NCBI GenBank assembly: GCA_019264575.1
Contig: JAHUZV010000022.1
Span: 1 to 64,000 of the forward strand
Source of the DNA: Vulcanococcus sp.
GTDB lineage: Bacteria; Cyanobacteriota; Cyanobacteriia; PCC-6307; Cyanobiaceae
DNA: 64,000 nt
Direction: 5' to 3'
Every line of letters begins with the position of its first letter. Positions within the stretch are counted from its first letter, which is position 1. Both the position numbers and the translations under genes were made by a program. Positions 40,027 to 48,090 of the stretch are shown here, piece after piece. The notes under the pieces were generated by a model. The model was not told the DNA's origin, ran no database searches, and worked only from the letters and a program-made list of their open reading frames with translations.

Positions 40027-40056
40027 GCTGATGCGCATTAATATGCGCACATCAGC
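40027..40056. promoter_or_regulatory. Candidate vapBC autoregulatory operator
   Basis: GCTGATGCGCAT, then TAAT, then ATGCGCACATCAGC forms a near-perfect inverted repeat 12-41 bp upstream of vapB. Ribbon-helix-helix antitoxins normally bind such palindromes to repress their own operon. Assignment is by position and symmetry only. Confidence 0.5.
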
Positions 40057-40067
40057 AATCCGTCCTG

Positions 40068-40310
40068 ATGCGTACCACGCTTGAGCTTCCCGATCCACTG
40101 TTTGCGCGCCTGAAGGCTCGTGCGGCTTGTGAGCGAGTCACGCTCAAGCAATTGCTGCGGAGTTATGTGGAGCAAGGGCTCGAAGCCTCAGCATCAGCGG
40201 CTGCGGTGCAGCGGCGATCCACCTCCTCCTTGCCAAGGCTTGATGGGGGCCTGGCGATCGACGCCGATTCGCTGAGCAATGCAACCCTGTTTGAGCTGCT
40301 GGAACCGTGA
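40068..40310 (+). CDS. VapB-type antitoxin (ribbon-helix-helix)
   Basis: This 80-residue protein begins RTTLELPDPLFARLKARAACERVTLKQLLRSYVEQGLEA, a ribbon-helix-helix DNA-binding region. A tail that would neutralise the toxin follows (SLPRLDGGLAIDADSLSNATLFELLEP). It overlaps the vapC start by four bases (GTGA). The upstream palindrome is the likely operator. Confidence 0.85.
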   Translation: MRTTLELPDPLFARLKARAACERVTLKQLLRSYVEQGLEASASAAAVQRRSTSSLPRLDGGLAIDADSLSNATLFELLEP

Positions 40311-40738
40311 GCAGCACCGCCGATCTACCCGATCTCAATGTCTGGCTGGCGCTGGTTTGGCCAGAGCACAACCACCATCGTCAGGCTCTGAAGTACTGGG
40401 AGCACCAGGCCAGCCAACAGATTCTGTTCTGCACAGTCACGGCGCTTGGCTTGGTGCGCTTGGTGTGTCAGCCGAAATTGATGGGTGATGCGATGAAGAC
40501 TCCCAGGGAGGCCTCTGCCCTACTGGAGGCGTTCTGCCAGCAACCTGGGGTGGGCATGGCGGCAGCAGAGCATGGCGGCTGGGAGGTGTTTCATCAGTTG
40601 GTGCGCACAAACAATCTGCCGGCGCGGTTATGCACCGATACCCATCTAGCGGCCTTAGCGATGGCGAATGGCTGGCGGCTCGTCAGTTTTGACCAGGATT
40701 TCAAACGCTTTGAAGGGCTAGAACTTCTGTCGCTCTAA
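40307..40738 (+). CDS. VapC-type PIN-domain ribonuclease toxin
   Basis: This 143-residue PIN protein starts with GTG and has the acidic catalytic residues in order: Asp in LPDLNVWLAL, Glu/Asp region in the middle, Asp in CTDTHLAALA and Asp in LVSFDQDFKRF. PIN toxins cleave tRNA or rRNA when released from VapB. The gene is complete, unlike the first vapC in the island. It ends 50 bp from the recN stop. Confidence 0.88.
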   Translation: MSSTADLPDLNVWLALVWPEHNHHRQALKYWEHQASQQILFCTVTALGLVRLVCQPKLMGDAMKTPREASALLEAFCQQPGVGMAAAEHGGWEVFHQLVRTNNLPARLCTDTHLAALAMANGWRLVSFDQDFKRFEGLELLSL

Positions 40739-40788
40739 GGCGGATATTGGTTGTCGCGTCGTCCTCGGATCTTCTGACCTCCTGACCG

Positions 40789-42465
40789 CTAACCCGCCCG
40801 CTTCAGCAGGCTGGCGGCATAGCTGCGCGTTTCACCGGAATCACCACCGGCCAGTTCCGCCAGCTCAGCCTGGCGTGCCTGCGTGTCCCGCAGGTGGGAC
40901 ACCTGGGTGTGGGTGACGCCATCGCGCACCTGCTTGGCCACGCGGAAGTGGTGATCGGCCGCCGCGGCCACAAGCGGTTGGTGGGTGACGCAGAACACCT
41001 GGCGCTGCTGGGCCAGGCGCTGCAGCAGCTCAGCCATGGCGCCGCTGACGCGGCCGCTCACGCCAGTATCGATCTCATCGAACAGCAGGGTGACGTGTTG
41101 ATCCGCTGCAGCCAGGCAGGTTTTCAGTGCCAGCAGGAAGCGGCTCATCTCACCGCCGGAGGCCACCTCCGCCAGGGGCGCCAAGGGCTGGCCAGGGTTG
41201 GCCGAAAACAGAAACTGCACCGCATCGGCCCCCTCCTCACCGGGAGCTGCCGCTTCAATCGCCACGCTGAAGCGCACGTTCGCCAAACCCATGGGCCGTA
41301 AGGCCTGCATCAGCTGGTGCTCCAGCTCCGTGGCGGCGGTGCGGCGAGCTGCACTCAGCGCTGCATTGCAGCGATCACGCTGCTGGCGGGCTGTGAGCTC
41401 AGCGGCCTCGAGTGCCTCGAGGCTGGCTTCGGCTCCGCCGGGAGCCAGCTGCTCGCGCAGCTCATCCCGCCAGGCCATCAGCTCGGCGATGGTTTTGCCA
41501 TGGCGGCGCTCCAGGGCCTTGAGCTGAGCGATGCGCGTCTGCAGCTGATCCAGGCTGTCAGGATCGCTTTCCAACCCGGCGCCGTAGCGATCGAGATCGC
41601 GGGCCAGATCTTGGAGCTGAGCTAGGCCATCGCTGCAGCGGCTTGCCAGCGCCGCCAGCTCAGGATCCAACTGCTGCATCGCCGCCAGCTCGCCCTCACA
41701 GGCCGCCAGGTGATCGAGCACAGATGGGGCTTCCTCGGCCCCATCCACCAGACGCCCCAAAAGCGTCATCACCCCTTCCTGCAGGCGCACGCCGTGGGCC
41801 AACCGGTTCTCCTCGGCCTGGAGGCGCTCCCGCTCCGCTGGATCGTGGAGCTGAGCCGCCTCGAGATCGGCCAGCAGTTGCTCCTGGCGCTCTCGCTCCT
41901 GCTGCAGCTGGTCCCAGTTGCTACGAGCCTGCTCAAGAGCCTGAGCGGCGGCACGCCAGGCGCGATAGGCGTGAGCCACCGGGGTCAACAACGCCTGAAG
42001 GGCATCCCCGGCAAAGCGATCCAGCCAACGCCGCTGCTGACCAGGCCGCGCCAGTTGCTGGGTCTGACCCTGCACGGTGAGATCAAGCAGCAGGGGGCGC
42101 AGCTCCTGAATCTGGGCGCGGTTCACCGCCACACCATTGAGCCGGTGGCGGCTGCTGAGGCGCTCGTCGCTCAGGCGCCACTCCCGCGTGAGCAGGATTT
42201 CACCGTCTTCAGCGTCGAGCTCCTGCTGCTCAAGCCAACGGTGCAGCGGCGGCGTCAGGCTGAAACTCGCCTCGATCACGCCCCGCTCGCTCCCCTGGCG
42301 CAGCAGGCGCGGCCCCCCGGATCCGCCCAGGAGTGCATCCAGGGCATCCAAGAGGATCGATTTACCGGCGCCGGTTTCTCCGGTGAGCACCGTGAACCCA
42401 CCGCTGAAATCGAGCTGCAAGTGCTCGATCAGGGCGATGTTCTGCAGGCGCAGTCCGGTGAGCAC
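40789..42465 (-). CDS. recN: DNA repair protein RecN
   Basis: RecN is an SMC-like ATPase that helps repair double-strand breaks. The 558-residue protein has an N-terminal half of the ATPase with Walker A (GETGAGKSILLDAL), a long coiled coil (about 150-360), and a C-terminal half with the signature ASGGEMSRFLLALK, Walker B (LLFDEIDTGVSG) and the H-loop region. The length is typical. It is divergent from the ABC1 kinase gene. A short perfect palindrome (GTGTCCC-N6-GGGACAC, 40883-40902) lies within its coding sequence. Confidence 0.96.
   Translation of the reverse strand: MLTGLRLQNIALIEHLQLDFSGGFTVLTGETGAGKSILLDALDALLGGSGGPRLLRQGSERGVIEASFSLTPPLHRWLEQQELDAEDGEILLTREWRLSDERLSSRHRLNGVAVNRAQIQELRPLLLDLTVQGQTQQLARPGQQRRWLDRFAGDALQALLTPVAHAYRAWRAAAQALEQARSNWDQLQQERERQEQLLADLEAAQLHDPAERERLQAEENRLAHGVRLQEGVMTLLGRLVDGAEEAPSVLDHLAACEGELAAMQQLDPELAALASRCSDGLAQLQDLARDLDRYGAGLESDPDSLDQLQTRIAQLKALERRHGKTIAELMAWRDELREQLAPGGAEASLEALEAAELTARQQRDRCNAALSAARRTAATELEHQLMQALRPMGLANVRFSVAIEAAAPGEEGADAVQFLFSANPGQPLAPLAEVASGGEMSRFLLALKTCLAAADQHVTLLFDEIDTGVSGRVSGAMAELLQRLAQQRQVFCVTHQPLVAAAADHHFRVAKQVRDGVTHTQVSHLRDTQARQAELAELAGGDSGETRSYAASLLKRAG
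40883..40902. repeat. GTGTCCC-N6-GGGACAC palindrome in recN
   Basis: A 20-bp palindrome with a 6-base centre (GCAGGT) lies in the recN coding sequence. Read on the minus strand it differs from the intergenic palindrome at 37852-37871 only in two central bases (ACCTGC against AGGTGC). Confidence 0.55.
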
Positions 42466-42561
42466 AGCTGGCGGCCGGTGTTGAGCCCGACCGTAGCGGC
42501 TGCGTCTTTCGTTTAGAAGAGGGACAACACTGAATGGGCACCCGGGGCCCGAACCCGCGGT

Positions 42562-44703
42562 ATGCCAAGTACCAACAGTCCGATTACCCCCCTGGAAGCC
42601 GCCAGCGCCGCCATGCGCCGCAACGTGCTGGGCGAAACCGTGAGCGATGAGGCGGAAAACGCCAATGCCGATCAGGGAGAGATCGCAGCGCTAACCGCGG
42701 ACCAAGACGACCATCCCGCATTCCGTACAGACAGTACGGAAACCCCGACTGTTGTTGAAGACCAACCCTCTGAGCAGCTGAGCCCCTCTGCAGAAGCAGC
42801 GGCCATCCCCACAACCCGGCCCAACGCCGACCTCAGCGATTTCATTGAGGTGTCGGGCCTACTGGAGTACGACCCGGCCGCCATCAGCCGCATCTATGCC
42901 GGCGCCCCCCAACGCCTGATCAGGCGGATCTGGCAGACGCTGGTGCCCATCGGCCTCTACCTACTGAGCGTTGGGTTCGACTGGCTCACCCGCCGGCTCG
43001 CCAACCACGACCACGCGAGGGCCCGCGCCAAGGAAGCGGCCGACCTAGTGGCTTCGCTCGGCCCCGCCTTCATCAAGGCCGGTCAGGCCCTCTCCACCCG
43101 GCCCGACATCGTGCCCCCGCTCCTGCTGGAAGAACTGGCAGGCCTACAAGACCAACTCCCTGGCTTCGATTCAGCTCTGGCCATGGCCTGCATCGAGGAA
43201 GACCTCGGTGCACCGATCGCTTCGATCTATGCCGAGCTGGAGCGCGAACCCATCTCTGCCGCCTCCCTAGGGCAAGTGCACCGGGGCGTGCTGCTCAATG
43301 GCGAGAAGGTGGCCGTGAAGGTGCAGCGGCCCGGCCTGCGCGAGCAGATCACGCTCGATCTCTACATCGTGCGCAACATCGCCGCCTGGCTCAACCGCAA
43401 CATCGGCCTGATCCGCTCCGATCTGGTGGCCCTGATCGATGAGCTGGGCAAGCGGGTGTTCGAGGAGATGGATTACTGCAATGAGGCGTCGAACGCCGAG
43501 CGTTTCGCCGAACTGCACGCCCACAATCCCCGCATCGCTGTTCCCCTCATCCACCGCCACGCCACCGCCCGGCGCGTGCTCACGATGGAGTGGATCGATG
43601 GCGTGAAGCTCACCAACCTTGAAGCGGTGCGCCAGCTCGGCATCGACCCCGACGACATGGTGACCGTTGGCGTGAACTGCTCGCTGCAACAGCTGCTCGA
43701 GCACGGCTTCTTCCATGCCGATCCCCACCCCGGCAACCTGCTGGCGCTTCCCGATAGCCGTCTGGCCTATCTCGATTTCGGGATGATGAGCACGGTGAGC
43801 CGCGAGAGCCGCACCGGCCTGATCCAGGCGGTGGTGCACCTGGTGAACCGCAACTTCGGCAAGCTCTCCAAGGATTTTGTGAGCCTCGGCTTCCTGGCGG
43901 AAGACGTGGACCTCGCGCCGATCGTGCCGGCGTTTGAACAGGTGTTCGGCCAGGCCCTGGAGATGGGGGTGAGCCGGATGGATTTCAAGGCCGTCACCGA
44001 CGACCTCAGCGGCGTGATGTACCGCTTCCCCTTCCAGGTGCCGCCCTACTACGCCCTGATCATCCGCTCGCTGGTAACGCTCGAAGGCATCGCCCTGAGC
44101 GTGGACCCAGACTTCAAGATCCTCGGCGCCGCCTATCCCTATTTCGCCCGCCGGCTGATGGAGGATCCCGATCCCCAGCTGCGCAACAGCCTCAAAGAGA
44201 TGCTGTTCGACGGCGAGATCTTCCGCTGGCAGCGGCTCGACAACCTGATCAGCAGCGCCGCCAGCGGCAGCCAACTCGATCTCGATGGCTTACTGGATCA
44301 GGTGCTCGATTTCCTGTTCTCTCCCAACGCCGGGATGCTGCGCGGGCAGCTCGTGGACGCGGCGGTGAACCAGATGGATGCCCTCGGCTGGCAAACCACC
44401 CTGCGCATCACCCAACGGCTGCCGCGCCTGCTGCGGCCGCCGGGCCTGCGCGATGCCCTGCCGATGAGCGCTAACGACGCTGAGCTGCTTTCGCTCGAGC
44501 CGATCCAGCGGCTGGTGGCGATCCTGCGCCAATTGCCCGGCTTCGATCCCCAATTGCTGCTCAAGCGGGTGCCGCGGCTGCTGCAGGAAACCGAGCTGCG
44601 CCGCATGGGCGCCGAACTGGCCCGAGGGCTGGCGGAACGGGGTGTGGTGCACCTCGTGCGTGATGTGTTGGTGGGGGCTGATCTGCAGCGGAAGCCGGCC
44701 TAG
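42562..44703 (+). CDS. ABC1/UbiB-family atypical kinase
   Basis: This 713-residue protein has a long N-terminal low-complexity region (1-90), followed by the family core: the KxGQ motif (FIKAGQALSTRPD), the Ala/Gly-rich loop (SAASLGQVHRG), the catalytic Lys in VAVKVQRPG, HADPHPGNL and the metal-binding DFG (LDFGMM). ABC1 proteins act in quinone or lipid metabolism with an ATPase rather than a protein kinase mechanism. A C-terminal 200 residues with DUF-like helices follows. A copy of the dispersed repeat is translated in the N-terminal linker as FRTDSTETP. Confidence 0.93.
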   Translation: MPSTNSPITPLEAASAAMRRNVLGETVSDEAENANADQGEIAALTADQDDHPAFRTDSTETPTVVEDQPSEQLSPSAEAAAIPTTRPNADLSDFIEVSGLLEYDPAAISRIYAGAPQRLIRRIWQTLVPIGLYLLSVGFDWLTRRLANHDHARARAKEAADLVASLGPAFIKAGQALSTRPDIVPPLLLEELAGLQDQLPGFDSALAMACIEEDLGAPIASIYAELEREPISAASLGQVHRGVLLNGEKVAVKVQRPGLREQITLDLYIVRNIAAWLNRNIGLIRSDLVALIDELGKRVFEEMDYCNEASNAERFAELHAHNPRIAVPLIHRHATARRVLTMEWIDGVKLTNLEAVRQLGIDPDDMVTVGVNCSLQQLLEHGFFHADPHPGNLLALPDSRLAYLDFGMMSTVSRESRTGLIQAVVHLVNRNFGKLSKDFVSLGFLAEDVDLAPIVPAFEQVFGQALEMGVSRMDFKAVTDDLSGVMYRFPFQVPPYYALIIRSLVTLEGIALSVDPDFKILGAAYPYFARRLMEDPDPQLRNSLKEMLFDGEIFRWQRLDNLISSAASGSQLDLDGLLDQVLDFLFSPNAGMLRGQLVDAAVNQMDALGWQTTLRITQRLPRLLRPPGLRDALPMSANDAELLSLEPIQRLVAILRQLPGFDPQLLLKRVPRLLQETELRRMGAELARGLAERGVVHLVRDVLVGADLQRKPA
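42713..42749. repeat. 37-bp dispersed palindrome, copy D (inside the ABC1 gene)
   Basis: This copy has a perfect core (TTCCGTAC, a 5-base centre, GTACGGAA). It aligns with the family consensus without gaps at about 28 of 37 positions. It is in the coding sequence of the N-terminal linker, not in the kinase core. Confidence 0.75.
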
Positions 44704-44730
44704 GGTCTGGCGAACCAAGCGCCCTCTGCC

Positions 44731-45336
44731 ATGCCCACCAGCAAGCGTCAGCGCCTCACCGCTGCTGTGCTGAGCCTGGGCTTGATCGGCAGCAGCCCGG
44801 CTGCCATCGCCGCCGAAAACGTGGTGTTTGTCACCGGGGCGTTCCGCCGCTCGATCGCGGTCACGGATCTGGAATATCTGGCCGAAACCGGCAAGGCCCG
44901 AGGCCTGATGGCCGATGTTCTCGTCATCGCCAAGCAGAAACCGGAAGAGGTCGGCAAGCTGCTGAAAGCGGAGCTGTCGATCCCGCTGCTGCTTACCAGC
45001 CGGCTGCTCAGCACGCGCCTGGGAGAAGCCCTCCTGGCTCGGATCGCCCAGATCATCTACCCGCTCTACGCCAAACGATCCGGCATCCCAGCCCTGCGAG
45101 CAGGCGTGATCAATGCCCTGGTGGCCACCGACGGCAAGCTCAGCGCCATCAGCTTCCTCAAGGCCTACCCGGTGGATGAAATGGAAGTGAGCATCCCGGC
45201 CTTACTGGCGGTGCTGCAGAAAGCGAAATCGGTGAGTGAGCTGATCCAGTTCTTCATGGAATCGCCCCTCGACGGCCTGCGCGGCAACAGCGCGGCCAGC
45301 GGCGGTAGCAGCGCCCCCCAGAAACCCGCCCCGTAG
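44731..45336 (+). CDS. Exported protein with a DUF1400 domain
   Basis: This 201-residue protein has a signal peptide (LTAAVLSLGLIGSSPAAIAA) and a domain like the N-terminal DUF1400 region that precedes alpha/beta-hydrolase folds in larger cyanobacterial proteins (VVFVTGAFRRSIAVTDLEYLAETGKARG...LLSTRLGEALL...). The hydrolase part is missing here, so it is a stand-alone domain protein; a Ser/Pro-rich tail ends it. It is transcribed with thrC (28-bp gap to the GTG start) and is 28 bp after the ABC1 kinase gene. Confidence 0.75.
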   Translation: MPTSKRQRLTAAVLSLGLIGSSPAAIAAENVVFVTGAFRRSIAVTDLEYLAETGKARGLMADVLVIAKQKPEEVGKLLKAELSIPLLLTSRLLSTRLGEALLARIAQIIYPLYAKRSGIPALRAGVINALVATDGKLSAISFLKAYPVDEMEVSIPALLAVLQKAKSVSELIQFFMESPLDGLRGNSAASGGSSAPQKPAP

Positions 45337-45364
45337 ATTCGGCTCCAGACCGTCCCTGCTGCCC

Positions 45365-46474
45365 GTGGCCCTGTTGTCCTCCCTTCGCCGGCGCCTGGGA
45401 CACACCCGCCCGGCCATGCAGGACTGGCCCGGCCTGATCGAGGGCTACCGCAAGTGGCTCCCGGTGAGCAACAAAACACCGGTGATCACCCTGCGCGAGG
45501 GTGCCACGCCGCTGATCCCCGCCCCAGTGATCGCCGAGCGCATCGGCAAGGGCGTGAAGGTATTCCTCAAATACGACGGCCTCAACCCCACCGGCTCCTT
45601 CAAAGACCGGGGCATGACCATGGCCATCTCCAAGGCCAAGGAGGCGGGCTCCGAGGCCGTGATCTGTGCGAGTACCGGCAACACCTCAGCTGCGGCGGCT
45701 GCCTATGCCCGCCGAGGCGGCATGCGCGCGTTCGTGCTGATCCCGGATGGCTACGTGGCCCAGGGCAAGCTCGCCCAGGCGCTGCTTTACGGGGCTGAGG
45801 TGCTGGCGGTGAAGGGCAACTTCGACCGCGCCCTGGCGATCGTGCAGGAGGTGGCGAACCAATACCCGATCACCCTGGTGAACTCGGTGAACCCCTATCG
45901 CCTGCAGGGCCAAAAAACTGCCGCCTTCGAGGTGGTGGATGCCCTGGGCGAGGCGCCCGACTGGCTCTGCATCCCCGTGGGCAACGCCGGCAACATCAGC
46001 GCCTACTGGATGGGCTTCAACGAATACAAGGCGGCCGGCCACAGCCGCCGACTGCCGCGAATGATGGGCTTCCAGGCCGCCGGATCCGCGCCGCTGGTGC
46101 TCGGCCACACCGTGGAACAACCCGACACGATCGCCACCGCCATCCGCATCGGTAACCCGGTGAACAAGGAACGCGCCCTCAAGGCCCGCGCTGAGAGCAA
46201 CGGCGATTTCATGGCCGTCACCGACGCCGAGATCATCGAGGCCTACAAGCTGCTGGGCAGCGGTGAAGGGGTGTTCTGCGAACCGGCTAGCGCTGCTTCC
46301 GTGGCCGGCCTGATCAAGCGCCGTGAGGAGGTGCCTGCGGGCGCCACGGTGGTGTGCGTGCTCACCGGCAACGGTCTGAAGGACCCCACCACGGCGATCG
46401 AGCACAACGATTCCAAGTTCCACACCGGCCTGGAGCCCGATACAGCCACCGTGGCGCGCGTGATGGGCTTCTGA
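45365..46474 (+). CDS. thrC: Threonine synthase
   Basis: ThrC converts phosphohomoserine to threonine with pyridoxal phosphate. The 369-residue protein has the PLP-binding Lys in NPTGSFKDRG, the SxGN phosphate-binding segment (STGNTSAAAAAYA) and the GNAGN loop (PVGNAGNISAYWMG). The GTG at 45365 opens a basic extension (LLSSLRRRLGHTRP); the ATG at 45416 (MQDWPGLIEGYR) is a plausible alternative and is nearer to the family core. A strong terminator follows at 46528-46554. Confidence 0.93.
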   Translation: MALLSSLRRRLGHTRPAMQDWPGLIEGYRKWLPVSNKTPVITLREGATPLIPAPVIAERIGKGVKVFLKYDGLNPTGSFKDRGMTMAISKAKEAGSEAVICASTGNTSAAAAAYARRGGMRAFVLIPDGYVAQGKLAQALLYGAEVLAVKGNFDRALAIVQEVANQYPITLVNSVNPYRLQGQKTAAFEVVDALGEAPDWLCIPVGNAGNISAYWMGFNEYKAAGHSRRLPRMMGFQAAGSAPLVLGHTVEQPDTIATAIRIGNPVNKERALKARAESNGDFMAVTDAEIIEAYKLLGSGEGVFCEPASAASVAGLIKRREEVPAGATVVCVLTGNGLKDPTTAIEHNDSKFHTGLEPDTATVARVMGF

Positions 46475-46527
46475 CCCGGCGAACTGCAGCACCCCTCGGT
46501 TCACCAACCCCAATCGCATCGCAGACC

Positions 46528-46554
46528 CGCCGGTTCTCCCGGCGGTTTTTTTTG
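46528..46554 (+). terminator. Intrinsic terminator of thrC
   Basis: CCGCCGG (46528-46534) and CCGGCGG (46540-46546) form a 7-bp GC stem with a 5-base loop, followed by eight T. It ends the thrC transcript before the candidate origin region. Confidence 0.9.
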
Positions 46555-46959
46555 GCTTGTGCGGCGGTCTGAGCCCAGCCAGATCACAACCACCCGAAAA
46601 AGCGTCTGCCCACAACCTGGGGAAAACCAGCCAGTAATTCACCGGAAAACAGAGCCGATCAGACAACGCTTGAACCCGCGTGTTTTCCGCAACCCCGGGA
46701 ATCAGCGGAAACCGCCCTTCACCCGATCCGTTCACAACAAAATTCACCAAGCATGTGGAAACAAGATCCTTTGTGCTGCGGTGGTTTTGGATGGTTCTCG
46801 TGGGTTTCCCCACCACCTACGACTACGGATTTGGGTTTTTACTTCTGAAACCTTTTGATCCGTTAGACGTCGGGTTGGGGAGAAGCGGGGAAACCGCTCG
46901 CCAGGCCCGTTGCACTTCCCAGCGCGTTGTGGAAGCGTGGGGGCCGCTTTGCCCCTGCC
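46555..46959. other. Candidate oriC and dnaN promoter region
   Basis: This spacer of about 400 bp is noticeably poorer in GC than the rest of the window and lies next to dnaN, which adjoins oriC in several cyanobacteria. It contains three near matches to the cyanobacterial DnaA box TTTTCCACA with one mismatch: TGGGGAAAA at 46618-46626 (reverse), TTTTCCGCA at 46683-46691, and TGTGGAAAC at 46754-46762 (reverse). Weaker ones lie near 46641, 46704, 46804, 46886 and 46928. A T-rich tract at about 46828-46860 could be an unwinding element. No perfect box is present, and the dnaN promoter must also lie here. The assignment is an inference from position and clustering. Confidence 0.45.
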
Positions 46960-48090
46960 ATGAAGCTGGTCTGCTCCCAGGCCGAACTCAACGCCAGCCT
47001 TCAGCTGGTGAGCCGTGCCGTGGCAGGGCGCCCCACCCACCCGGTGCTGGCCAACGTTCTGCTTACCGCCGACGCCGGCACGGGCCGGCTCAGCCTCACC
47101 GGTTTTGATCTGAGCCTCGGCATCCAAACCAGCCTCAGCGCGTCGGTGCACAGCAGCGGCGCCATCACCCTGCCGGCCCGTCTGTTCGGCGAGATCGTGG
47201 CGCGCATGCCTTCCGATAGCCCCATCAGCCTGAGCTGTGAGGAAGGGGGAGAGCAGGTGGAGCTCACCAGCGCCTCCGGCAGCTACCAGATGCGTGGCAT
47301 GCCCGCGGAAGACTTCCCGGAGCTGCCCCTCGCTCAAGCCGCAACCCCGATCAAGCTCGACCCCGACGTGCTCGTGAAGGGTCTGCGCGGCACCCTCTTT
47401 GCCAGCAGCAGCGATGAGGCCAAGCAGCTGCTCACCGGTGTGCATCTCGGCCTGGATGGTGAAGGTCTGGAGTGCGCCGCCACCGATGGGCATCGCCTGG
47501 CGGTGCTCCGGTTGCAAAACAGCGCCGATGGAGAAGCCGATCTGGATGTGACAGTGCCGGCTCGATCGCTGCGTGAGCTTGAGCGCCTGCTCTCCAGCCG
47601 GGGTGGTGGCGATCCGGTGAGCCTGTTCTGCGATCGCGGCCAGGTGGTGTTCCAGTGGGCCGATCAGGTGCTCACCAGCCGCAGCCTCGATGGCACCTAT
47701 CCCAACTACCGCCAGCTGATCCCTGAGAGCTTTGCCCGCAGCCTCAAGCTGGATCGCAAGGGTCTTCTCAGCGCGCTGGAGCGCGTGGCTGTGCTGGCCG
47801 ATCAGCACAACAACGTGGTGAAGATCAGCAGCGATCCGGTGGCCGGCCAGTTGGCCATCAGCGCTGACGCTCAGGACGTGGGCAGTGGATCCGAAGCGAT
47901 TGCCGCCGACGTGAGCGGCGATGCGATTCAAATCGCCTTCAACGTGCGCTACGTGCTTGAGGGTCTCAAGGCGATGAGCGCCGAGCGGGTGGAGCTGCGT
48001 TGCAATGCCCCCACCACGCCGGTGGTGCTGGCACCCCAGGATGATTCAGCCTTCACCTACCTGGTGATGCCGGTGCAAATCCGCCAGTGA
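46960..48090 (+). CDS. dnaN: DNA polymerase III beta sliding clamp
   Basis: DnaN is the ring-shaped clamp that holds the replicative polymerase on DNA. The 376-residue protein starts KLVCSQAELNASLQLVSRAVAGRPTHPVLANVL and has three repeated clamp domains. The C-terminal VMPVQIR matches the conserved hydrophobic-pocket end (usually MPMRL in other bacteria). The start at ATG 46960 is preferred over an in-frame extension to 46927. The stop overlaps the next GTG start by four bases. Confidence 0.97.
   Translation: MKLVCSQAELNASLQLVSRAVAGRPTHPVLANVLLTADAGTGRLSLTGFDLSLGIQTSLSASVHSSGAITLPARLFGEIVARMPSDSPISLSCEEGGEQVELTSASGSYQMRGMPAEDFPELPLAQAATPIKLDPDVLVKGLRGTLFASSSDEAKQLLTGVHLGLDGEGLECAATDGHRLAVLRLQNSADGEADLDVTVPARSLRELERLLSSRGGGDPVSLFCDRGQVVFQWADQVLTSRSLDGTYPNYRQLIPESFARSLKLDRKGLLSALERVAVLADQHNNVVKISSDPVAGQLAISADAQDVGSGSEAIAADVSGDAIQIAFNVRYVLEGLKAMSAERVELRCNAPTTPVVLAPQDDSAFTYLVMPVQIRQ

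Noticed and set aside
46555..46959. A tRNA or other structured RNA gene in the dnaN upstream spacer
   Set aside because: No cloverleaf pairing or T-loop sequence was found.
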